Of a stretch of 64,000 nucleotides of DNA, positions 54,628-63,603 are shown piece by piece (positions within the stretch are counted from its first letter, which is position 1; each line of letters starts with the position of its first letter). A program made the position numbers and the translations under genes. The DNA comes from Herpetospermum pedunculosum. Lineage: Eukaryota; Streptophyta; Magnoliopsida; Cucurbitales; Cucurbitaceae. The stretch covers positions 38,978,501 through 39,042,500 of the forward strand of contig CM051523.1 of assembly GCA_028017165.1 (NCBI GenBank), written 5' to 3'. The notes beneath the pieces are model-generated. The model did no database searches. It worked only from the letters and a program-made list of their open reading frames with translations, and was not told where the DNA came from.

Positions 54628-56066
54628 GCTGCCTCTTCATTCGCTCGATTGAGACCCCTGCACGTAAGCAGAGCTTAGTAATTGTATTAGGAAAGAAAAG
54701 TGGACCCTTACCCTTTTTAGCGCAGTCTGCGATTGAGGCCGCAATGACTTCACCAACTTTGATTGTGAGGCCCCTCATGATCGCATAGACCAGCAGCGAT
54801 CTGCCTTGGTTGATGGTGGTCTCGTGGGTCACTGGGGACAACCTTCTGCGCACAAATGAGAACGAGACAGCTGCCTTGGCTGTGAGGTTAGCACTCATGA
54901 GAGTGTGCCTCCCATTGCGTGAAACTGTCCACGATGCCTCAGGCTGGCCAATGAGCCGAATTGCTTCCTCAAGGACAGCTTCTGTTGGCTCATCAACGAT
55001 CCTGGCATAATCCATGTGCTTTTGCCCTTTGAGTCCATAGGCTTCATTGATTGCCTTCGCTGAGAAATCCACCTCGACTCCTCTGACCACAGACAGGCCA
55101 TCCTCAGGGTTCATCAAATTGGCGTAAAAATCATACACCATGCTGGAGTAGGCGGGGTTGGGCGGCCAGCACAGCTCTTCCCAGCCGTGATTTGTGATCC
55201 CTGCGCGCAAGAATTGCGGCAGGTCTGCGAGCACGTCGAGGAATCCTTTCTCGTGCAGCAGGTCCCTCTTCCTCAGCTCAGTGCCCCTTGGCTTTCCCCT
55301 TGTCTTTTGGTTTGGCTGATTCAGCAGCCTCAATCTTGAGCTTCTTCAGAGACGGCTCATCACTCACCTTCTTTGATGAAGGCTCACCCCTGGCTTTCTT
55401 TTTCTTGGACTTCTTCGAGGCTTTTGGCCGTTTGGCCTTGACAACCTTGGTGGCCTTCTTTTTCAATCTTGCCTTGGTTGTGATCTGCTGGAGGCAATCC
55501 CCCAGTGTCTCGTCCATTGAATCATCCCCCTGCGTTGGACTCTCGGGGCTTGTTTCCCTCAAAAGAGAGAAGACCTCTTCTTCTTCAGCTTCCTCACTAC
55601 CCTGCGTCGATTCTTGATGCTCTCCATATGGAAATTCGGGGTCAGGCTTCTGGGAGATGGGTGATGCTTCAGGGCTCTGCGCCGGTGGAGTCTGTGCAGA
55701 GCTCTGTGGAGATGGAGAAGGGTCAGGGCTTTCCGCTGGTGGAGATGGTGAAGAGCTTTGCTCGGCTGTCTCGTGGGACGGACGGCCACTTTCTTGACTC
55801 TCCACAGAGGGAGTCTTCTTCTTGATCGCTGCTTCGGCCACAGCCACCTTCCACTTGCGTTTCTTGGGCGTTCCTGCTGGTTCAGAGGGTCCAGCAGTGA
55901 TCTCCGTAACCACCTTCCACTTCTTCTTGCGGACAGGCAACTTGGGGAGTCGTTCAGTGCGTGCAGCCTCAGCATCTGCCAAGGCGAGGAGTGCTTCCCT
56001 CGCAGCAATTTCAGCGTCGTCAGCCTTCTTCTTGGACGCAGATCTCTCAGCTCTCGTTAGCACCAT
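54628..56066 (-). pseudogene. Athila extra ORF downstream of pol (putative plant transposon protein type), frameshifted
   Basis: Likely start ATG 56064-56066 (MVLTRAERSASKKKADD); an in-frame upstream ATG at 56198 is less convincing. The N-terminal ~260 residues are low complexity: two related Lys/Trp segments (KKKWKVVTEI, KRKWKVAVAE), a Ser/Pro/Glu-rich middle, and Lys clusters such as RPKASKKSKKKK that could direct nuclear import. The frame ends near 55280; a second frame from about 55310 continues with a folded domain (MVYDFYANLM, VVRGVEVDFSAKAINEAYGL, INQGRSLLVYAIMRGLTIKVGEVIA, LFFPNTITKLC). By memory this resembles the 'putative plant transposon protein'/ATHILA ORF-1 type domain, not a viral envelope: I see no signal peptide or membrane segment. 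A 1-nt change near 55280-55330 separates the halves. The 3' end is lost at the junction. Undoing the inversion would place it downstream of pol, in the same direction. Its role is unknown. Confidence 0.65.
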
Positions 56067-56519
56067 GGTGGAATCGTAGGAATCTGGAAAGAGGAATTGC
56101 AGATGAAGAGGGAGAGAGATTTCTTGGAGTTCAGAGAATGGGGGAAGCGTACGGATCAGCGCGCTTCTAACGGCTATAAGTAATGATGGAGATCCCAACG
56201 GCTATTTCCGTTGCGGATTCTGCAAATCCAGCGCAATTTTAGTGACCGTTGGAGATTTTTCCGTTTCAAATGCTAATATCTCCTCAACGTAATCTTTGAT
56301 TCGGTCCCATATCTTCCCCGATTCTTTTATCCTAAATTCATCTCCTTGATTCCCTCTGTCGATCCCCTACAAAAACATACAAGATAAACAACAAAATCGT
56401 AATTAAAATCTCACTCAAACATACACAAATAATAACCGAAAAAACAACAAAAAATAAACTAAGGCAAAAGCCTCAAATGGACGAGCACAGTAATCACTCG
56501 TCCTCTCTCGTTCTTAATT
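56067..56519 (-). other. Spacer between B2 integrase and extra ORF
   Basis: About 450 bp with no domain that I recognise; in the sense direction it lies between the pol stop and the extra ORF. I see no splice-site pair or promoter that I could defend. Confidence 0.5.
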
Positions 56520-57440
56520 TCACGTTTCAGTCAAGAGGAAGGCCGAGAGAGTCTTCACATCTCCTTCTTCATAATAATGCTTCAATCGTGCACCATTAAC
56601 CATGAACGGTTGCCCTTGCTGCAGGTTCTTAATCTCGATTGCACCATGAACAAACACGTTAGTTATCACAAAAGGACCTGACCATCTGGAATTAAGTTTG
56701 CCTGGAAATAATTTCAACCGTGAGTTAAATAATAAGACAAGTTGGCCTTTCTTAAAGTCCTTAATCCTAAGTCTACTGTCGTGCCAAATCTTGGTCTTTT
56801 CCTTATACATTTTAGCATTTTCATAGGACATATGTCTAAGCTCATCAAGCTCATGTAATTGCAAAGACCGCAATGTTCCCGCATCGGTCACGCAATAATT
56901 CAACTCTTTTAGGGCCCAAAATGCTTTAATTTCCAATTCGAATGGTAAGTGACATGCTTTGCCATACACAAGTCTATAAGGAGACATACCTAGGGGTGTC
57001 TTATATGCAGTCCTATATGCCCAAAGTGCATCCTCGAGTTTAAATGACCAATCTTTTCTATTGGGTTTGACCCCTTTTTCGAGTATGTTTTTAATCTCCC
57101 TATTTGATATTTCAGCTTGGCCATTCGAATGTGGGTGATAAGGGGTGGCTACTCTATGTCTAACATTATATTTAGCCAACACTTTCTCCATAGCTTTATT
57201 AATAAAGTGTGTCCCTTCATCACTAATTATAGCACGAGGTATCCCAAACCTAGTAAAAATATGCCTATTAAGGAACTTAATGACTGTTTTGGCATCATTG
57301 TTTGGACATGCTATGGCCTCTACCCACTTAGATACATAGTCTACAGCTACAAGTATGTAAAGGTTACCTGATGATGGGGAAATGGTCCCATGAAGTCAAT
57401 GCCCCACACATCAAAGAGCTCCAACTCTAAGATGTAAGTG
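56520..57440 (-). pseudogene. Integrase core and C-terminus of B2 type, inverted
   Basis: Minus strand, starting near QPLTYILELELFDVWGIDFMGPF (57430) and ending KTLSAFLLTET at 56520. Catalytic residues are visible: D in GIDFMGPF, D in IISDEGTHF, E in GQAEISNREI. The C-terminal GPF module (NSRWSGPFVITNV) is present. A frameshift lies just after MGPFP (about 57365-57375), so the core is in two frames: 57347 up, and about 57365 down to 56520. It begins about where the plus-strand pol stops (after CDECQRTG), which fits one integrase gene split by an inversion. Strong homology to Athila integrase; non-functional here. Confidence 0.88.
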
Positions 57441-57446
57441 AGAGGC

Positions 57447-59021
57447 TGGTGGGCGGAATTTTTGAATATCCGCTTAATCTCAAGCTGTCGAGGCTTGCCA
57501 AAATACGATTTATAATGCCTATTGCCAAGGCTTTGCAGCCAGTGGTAACAGGGTCGATCCAAGGAATAGGAGAATGAATTTACTAGTGAAATTGGGATTT
57601 GATTGATTAATTGGTAACGGGGGGGTTTTAATCATGCAAAGGTGAAATAAAGAGAAAGCAACTAAGGGAAAATAATACGTAGAGAGCGCGTGAACGGTTT
57701 GGGGAGTCTCGGGGTCAATTGTTAGACAACATTCAGCTTATCATTTAATTCTAATGACATGGAATACAGTTTATTTAGCACGCGGACGACTACCAGAGAA
57801 GCCCCAAAGTAGCCGACTCCATGGATTTTAATTAGACCACACAGCTCTAATTACACGTTGTCTAAGCTCACATTAAGATGATCGGTCCTAAGATGAATTT
57901 AGACAGTCACTAGCTAACCGCGACAAACATTCGAGCGTGAATTCTAAATGCTAGTAGGTTGCCCGCAAACGCTGTATGCAACCAACATTTATCCTACCCG
58001 ACCCGATACTTCGATTTAGTTCTATTTATCTGTGTTACTTAGTCGAGCAGTGAGAGGCACGGCATCGCTACTCTTTAACATACACATCATGCGAAACTAC
58101 CCGAGTGTCAATCAACATAATCTAGCATGAGTGTTGGATTAAGCAAGATAAACAGATGCTAATAAATCAGATTCCAACATGCAAAATTATACTCAGATTA
58201 TCAAAGCCATAAATGTCTAACAAAATTCCCCTAAACAAATCCCAAACCGTCACTCTTACCTTAGCCGCTCATGGCGCGGATCGTCAATCCCGCTCCACCA
58301 ACGACCATGGAAGAGTTCATCTACCTATTACAAACGGAGAGTGGAGCTCTCAAACATGCCAACAATGGCGGAGCTCCACGAAATATAGAGAGAAAACGGG
58401 GAAGAAGGAGACAAAAATCGTCCAAATCCGTTGAGAGATGAAGAAGATGAAGGTTCAAGAAGATATGAAAAATGTGCAGAAAAATCGTCCTTTAGCTACT
58501 GCCTTCGTCGTAGCGTCGAGACGCTAGGCCAGCGTCTCGACGCTGTGCCCTAAGTAATCCGCGCGCGCGCGCGCTGGCGTCGCGACGCAAGGCCAGCGTC
58601 GCGACGCTGCCCCGATGAATTTCCTGCGCGCGCCTCCTCCGGAGCGTCTCGACGCCAAGCAGGGTCTCGACGCCAGGGCAGCGTCGAGCTAGCGTCTCGA
58701 CGCTATCACTCGACGCTTGCTCTCGGGTTTTTCCAGCGTCGAGCCAGCGTCTCGACGCTATAGCTCGACGCTGGCTCTCGGGTTTGGGGCTGATGCTTTG
58801 CCTCTCCAAGGCTGTTTTGGCCCGTTTCTTCACGGAACAAATTCCCCTCTTCCCGATGCATTCCCGGGGCGCTAAAACTCTGCTTTAAGCTCTCGAACAT
58901 GCCCAATGGACGCACGAGCTCTTTGCCGCTTTTCTCCTACAAAAGAGATACATTTAATCAATTGGAAGCGGCCTTTAGCTATGATTAGGATGTATTTAAT
59001 AGCTCCAAAATGGAGTTATCA
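57447..59021 (-). repeat. N4 3' LTR (family A)
   Basis: 1575 bp; sense start TGATAACTCC at 59021. The sense 3' end reads CCGCCCACCA at 57447, diverged from the usual ATCGTTACCA. Cassette 58512-58790; hairpin arms 58512-58525/58531-58544 around AGGCC. An acceptor-like CTCTTTTGTAG/GAG ends near 58938 in sense. Confidence 0.9.
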
Positions 59022-60282
59022 AACACCCCCAACTTAAACATTGCTAGTCCTCGAGCAAGCACTACAAAGACATTGACTCTAAGGACGCGTTTACATATAT
59101 TCTAACTCAAACCTCCATGCATATTGAAATTTAAACACGAGCATAATCATGGAAGCATTTTGTTCATGTATTAACTAGGACATATCAAAAATTAACTCTT
59201 GCCCCCTAACGTGTGTGTGTGCTAGACAACTACTCCTAAACTCACGTAAACCCGGAAAACCAACATGCAACGCACATCTCATTTTCCCCCTACTTCTAGC
59301 GTTTAAGAACAGCTACACTTGACTTACACGAGAGAGAGAAACAAATTAAGAGACCTAATTATTTTCTCATTCTTTTTCTTTTTCTTTTCAAAGGTACTTT
59401 GTACTCTTTTATTTGGGTTCTTTGAACCAACCTTTCATTTCTTTTTCTTTCCTACTCGAGTTGCCTAACACGTCAAATTCATGCATAAAACTTCACGTTT
59501 TTAAGGACTAACGCTCACTTCTTTTAAGCGCAAATAAGAAGGAGGAGCGCCTCGAGAGGAACTTTTCTACAAAACATGCTTTTCTATTTTTTTTATTAGG
59601 CTAAGCACATGCTTCCTCAATTAATTGGCTACTAACTCTCATGCAACAAGCTACCTAAGGGTGCCTTTCGGGGTGACAACGAGAATTAGCTAAACATGCG
59701 ACAGACCAAGCTTACGGAATCTAGGGAGAAGTTGCTAAGTGCGCGATGAGTGCAAGGGAGCAACAGAAAAAATTTTAAAATTTTTGACATGAACCTAATA
59801 AACACAAAACTCATGCAAAAACTCGATTATGAACATGCTCAGATTTCCAACATGCATTTCCTAGGCTATCACAGTCAGAAAACAGTAAACAGAGTCCCAA
59901 GCACTTCAATATCTTTATAACACTTCTCAACAAACTACACATGCACATCCATCGGGCTACTCCACCCCCAACTTCAAAATTTGGCATTGTCCTCAATGCT
60001 AACCAGTCAGATACATCAAAGTAAAAGGGAAGAAGAAATACACTTCCCTGACTCTTGGTGAAGCTGGCGAGGGCGAGGAAGCGGCGCACGAACGCCTTAG
60101 AGCCCAAAATTGTCTTCTCATCCTTGATTCCTAAAAAAAAAAAACAGCAAGCTAATTAAAACTAAGTTAATCTAAAAAGCAATAAAACTAAACTAAAACA
60201 TAAAAACAGTCCATCGCTCGGGTGCCTCCGAGAAGCGCAGAATTTTTAAAGTCGGTTGCTCGACTGTATTCTCTCGACAGAC
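59022..60282 (-). other. N4 3' UTR
   Basis: 1261 bp, no gene. Polypurine tract next to the LTR, TTGCTCGAGGACTAGCAA (complement 59040-59057), AGTAGGGGG block near 59287, CCTTAAAAACGTGAAG near 59490-59505, GTTGTCACCCCGAAAGG (complement near 59662-59679), and the CTCGGAGGCACCCGAG block near 60217-60234. Confidence 0.82.
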
Positions 60283-61890
60283 TCATCCATAGTCTGTAGG
60301 TGCGGGGGACGATCCATACTTGTCCATGGCCACACCTTTTCCACCGTTCACCTGAAAAACATTTTGCACTCTTCGTGCCTCGGGCACGTGAATATCAGAC
60401 ATGTTAGTGCAAAAACCATCAGTATCATCCAACAAATTCAAATCAGAAATTTTAACCGAGACATGGGAACCATCCCTCAAGCGCGAGGGTAGACTCCCAT
60501 TCTCATCATGCTCACAAACAACAGAAACATTCGCAACAGATTTCCCATCAAATAAAGAAAACTCATGCAAAGTATCATCAAACTCTAACGACACGACGCC
60601 CTTATACACATCGATTTTGACCCTAGCGGTCTTAAGAAAAGGGCGTCCTAACAGCATAGAGGACGAAGCATGCAATGAATTTTCTTTCATATCTAAAACA
60701 AGGAAATCGGCGGGAAACGTCATATTCCCAACTCTAACTAAAACATCCTCAACCTTCCCACTAGGACAGATGCTCGACCCATTAGCCAACTGAACAGAAA
60801 CATTACACTCATGCATTTCATTTAAATTCAGTTCACGATATAATGCATAAGACATAACATTAACAGAGGCTCCTAGGTCTAACATGGCATTATGGACAAC
60901 CTTACTACCTATAGTGCAAGGGATAGTAAAAGTACCTGGATCGTTGCACTTTGCAGGCAACGTACCTGGGTGTATGGCAGAGACGTTTTCTTTCTTTTTC
61001 TCGGTCCCTCTGGACTTCCTCTTCGTAGTGCACCAGCTCCTTAAGAATTTTGCATATTTGGGCACTTGACTGACTGCCTCTAGGAGCGGGATATTCACCA
61101 TCACCTTCTGGAAGGTTCGCAGGACCTCCTCGTCATCGGATTCCAAAGTAGGCTTCGCAAGCCTACTCGGGAATGGTGCTTTGGCAACATCCACAGGTAC
61201 ACTGACCTTCTCATTTCTTTTCTCATTCTGAGTCTCAGGAGCAGTCGGGGCAGACTTGTTTGGGCTGTCCGTGGCTTCCTTCGCAGCTCTGGTGGAAAGT
61301 GACTTCCCACTGCGCAGCTGAATGGCACTCACGTTTTCACATGAGTTAACTGTAGTTTGGGAAGGAAGCTTCCCCGAGCTCTTGCTCTCAATCTTACTAA
61401 TAGACACCGCCATTTGTGTCAGCTGCTTGTTCAAATTCTGCAGCTCTGCCTTATGAGAATTAAGCTCCTCGCGAGCCTCTTTCTGGAACTGGCTGGTGCT
61501 AGTCACGATGGTCCTGACCATATCTTCAAGTGAGCTGGAGGAGCTCGAGGCTTGAGCCTGGGTGGAAGAGTTAGGCCTATCCTGGGACTGGCCTTGGAAG
61601 CGAGTTTGTCCTTCCCTATTCCCATAGCTGAAGTTAGGATGGTCACGCCAACCGGGGTTATAAGTGCTAGCATATGGATCATACTTCCTTGGATTGGAAG
61701 CATACCCCCCGATTGCATTGACCTCCGCCTCTTCGCGGTGTCCTCCAACAATTTTCTTAAGCATACTCCCTATCTCGGCCACCTGGGCCCTCATTTCAGA
61801 CATCTCATGGCTCTGAGCCACGCTGTGCACTTGTCCTTGCCCCCTGATCCCAAACTGCTGCGAGTTTGTAGCCATATTTGCAATGAGCTG
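60283..61890 (-). CDS. N4 gag-protease frame, N-terminus cut off
   Basis: Open frame of about 535 codons with no stop from the Auto2 insertion to SSPAPTDYG. It enters within Gag just before QLIANMATNSQQFG; the apparent start Met lies in the Auto2 LTR and is not real. It contains NPGWRDHPNFSYG, a Ser-rich stretch, a coiled-coil-like region (FQKEAREELNSHKAELQNLNKQL), PKYAKFLRSWC, protease D-L-G-A-S (D codon 60877-60879), LLGRPFLKTARVKIDVYKG, then the ~110-residue tail shared with N3 and the pol terminus. No RT. No zinc knuckle. Intactness over 535 codons suggests recent activity in trans. Confidence 0.9.
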   Translation of the reverse strand, partial: QLIANMATNSQQFGIRGQGQVHSVAQSHEMSEMRAQVAEIGSMLKKIVGGHREEAEVNAIGGYASNPRKYDPYASTYNPGWRDHPNFSYGNREGQTRFQGQSQDRPNSSTQAQASSSSSSLEDMVRTIVTSTSQFQKEAREELNSHKAELQNLNKQLTQMAVSISKIESKSSGKLPSQTTVNSCENVSAIQLRSGKSLSTRAAKEATDSPNKSAPTAPETQNEKRNEKVSVPVDVAKAPFPSRLAKPTLESDDEEVLRTFQKVMVNIPLLEAVSQVPKYAKFLRSWCTTKRKSRGTEKKKENVSAIHPGTLPAKCNDPGTFTIPCTIGSKVVHNAMLDLGASVNVMSYALYRELNLNEMHECNVSVQLANGSSICPSGKVEDVLVRVGNMTFPADFLVLDMKENSLHASSSMLLGRPFLKTARVKIDVYKGVVSLEFDDTLHEFSLFDGKSVANVSVVCEHDENGSLPSRLRDGSHVSVKISDLNLLDDTDGFCTNMSDIHVPEARRVQNVFQVNGGKGVAMDKYGSSPAPTDYG

Positions 61891-63428
61891 TGATAGCTCC
61901 AAAATAGAGCTATCTTAATGTCCCTAATTCTAGCTAAAACCATGATATATATTGATTAAAATGCTTCCTTGTAGGTGATTTCATGGTGAAGAGCTCGGGA
62001 AGTCCATTGATGATTTTCGGGGCTAAAAAGGTCATTTAACATGTTTCGGGAAGTGTTCGGGTCAAAACGATAGGCCAAACGGAGCTCGGGAGCCAAAACG
62101 ACCCAAAAGTGGGCTAAGAGCCGAGAGGGCAGCGCCCAGGCGCCGGCGCCCAGCGCCCAGGCGCCCAACGAACGCAGCACGCGCGCGCGCCCGCGCGCGC
62201 CGCTCGCAAGCACCGCACGCCCGCGCCCAGACGGCCAGACGCGCGCGCGCCCGCGCGCGCCGCCTCGCCTCGCGCCCGCGCGCCAGCCCGCTGCGCCTCG
62301 CCCATGTCCGCGCGCGCCCGCGCGCCCACGCGCGTGTCGACGCCGCCCCGCGCGCGCGCGCCTGCCAACTTAGGGCACAGCGTCGAGACGCTGGCCTAGC
62401 GTCTCGACGCTACGAGCTTAAAAGGCGTGAAAGTTGCAGATTTGCAGCCACTTTTCAATCCTCCATCTTCTCCAAGCTTCTCCTCTCGGTTCCAAGACGA
62501 TTTTTCCACCATTTTTGTACTTCTTCTCCCTCTTGTGCATGATTCCAAGCACTTCCATGGTGGATTGGAGTAATCTAACCTCCATGGAAGGCTAAACCAA
62601 GGTAAGTGCTTGATTTTGGGTTTGGATTTGTAAATTATGGATGTTTGGGGAGATTTTCCCCTTTGTGAATGTTAAGCCATTTAGCTTGTTTATGCATTTC
62701 TTGCTTGTTCTTCATCAAATTCTAGCATGTGTAGCTAAATTAGTTTGACAATCTAATTCTTATGCATGATAGAGGGCTAAAGGTTGGGACGTATAATTGC
62801 CTATACCGCTAGGTAGCACGGGTCTAAGCATGGCTAATTAGTTCGGCCCAAAGTGACATTGGTAAACTGAATTAATTAACGTTTTCATGTTAGGCTTAAG
62901 GCAAGAGAGAAACCGGGTTAGTCTTAGGATTAGACCGTCGCAATGTTCCCGTCACTGGCACGTAATCGATTTAGGGATCGCTACCGTAGATAGATTATTG
63001 GCCAAGTTTAATTAGAATTGCACGAGTCTAATTAAATCCTTGGGTCATTTGAGTTAGGAATAACTAAATGAATTGCGTGCATGAACATGGCTAACGCGTT
63101 AATTGTATCGATGATCCTAACATCCATAACGAGCAATTCCATTTCTCGAAGTTGAGCACAACCGTTTAATTTTTGCACATTTTCATTCAATTTTCCGTTA
63201 GTAGCATATTAGGAGCTCCCTTCCCCCAAAACCAAATTACCATTCTTTAAATTGTGCATCCTTTTATTTCTAGCAAATTAAACTTAGTCAGATTAAATTT
63301 CTTATTTCCCTGTGGATCGACACCGTTGCCACTTAGCTACAAATAGCTCGGTGTATTCGGGTTTATAAATTGTATTTTGGCAAGCCTCGACAGCTTGAAT
63401 TTGGAGTACCCCAAAAGTACCTCTACCA
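61891..63428 (+). repeat. Auto2 5' LTR
   Basis: 1538 bp, 201 bp shorter than the Auto1 5' LTR. The missing part is the middle of the GC cassette (CG-rich tract end and most GCGTCGAGACGC words), joined near CACGCGCGTGTCGACGCCGCC (62327-62347). The terminal hairpin is kept: arms 62379-62392/62398-62411, loop GGCCT. Confidence 0.93.
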
Positions 63429-63432
63429 AAAT

Positions 63433-63450
63433 TGGCGCCGCTGCCGGGGA
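63433..63450 (+). promoter_or_regulatory. Auto2 primer-binding site (tRNA-Asp variant)
   Basis: TGGCGCCGCTGCCGGGGA. Auto1 has GTT where this has GCT, although the elements are otherwise very similar. Confidence 0.9.
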
Positions 63451-63603
63451 ATTAATTAATTTAGTTTAGTTAAGTTTAGTTTGTTGGTTTTAAAATTTTT
63501 CTTTATTTCTTTTTGTACAGTTTAATTCTTTTGTATTATTTTACGCGTTTTGTTTGAGTTTTTGGAGCGCAGCATTCTTTGAAAATTCAAAAGAAGCGCC
63601 AAG

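Larger units (their letters stand above)
48214..57446 (+). mobile_element. B2: Athila family-B element with inverted 3' part
   Basis: 5' LTR 48214-49927, primer site, gag-pol to the integrase zinc-binding region (50057-54593), then an inverted segment (54628-57446) with an extra ORF and the integrase core on the minus strand. N4 is inserted at 57447, so the inversion's right end, the 3' LTR and the second TSD are outside the window. Left flank CCTGT (48209-48213). Confidence 0.85.
57447..61890 (-). mobile_element. N4: non-autonomous Athila (gag-PR), split by Auto2
   Basis: Minus strand: 3' LTR 57447-59021, 3' UTR 59022-60282, gag-PR frame 60283-61890. Auto2 cuts it at 61891, so the Gag N-terminus, primer site and 5' LTR are outside the window. 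Left flank GAGGC. Same subfamily as N1 and N3. Confidence 0.9.

Noticed and set aside
54628..56066. Antisense extra ORF, as known for some Tat-lineage elements
   Set aside because: Integrase in the same segment is also on the minus strand, so the ORF is in the same direction as its own pol; the segment as a whole is inverted.
60283..61902. Met at 61900-61902 as the start of an independent 539-aa protein
   Set aside because: The Met and following codons lie in the Auto2 LTR; the frame is Gag cut by the insertion.
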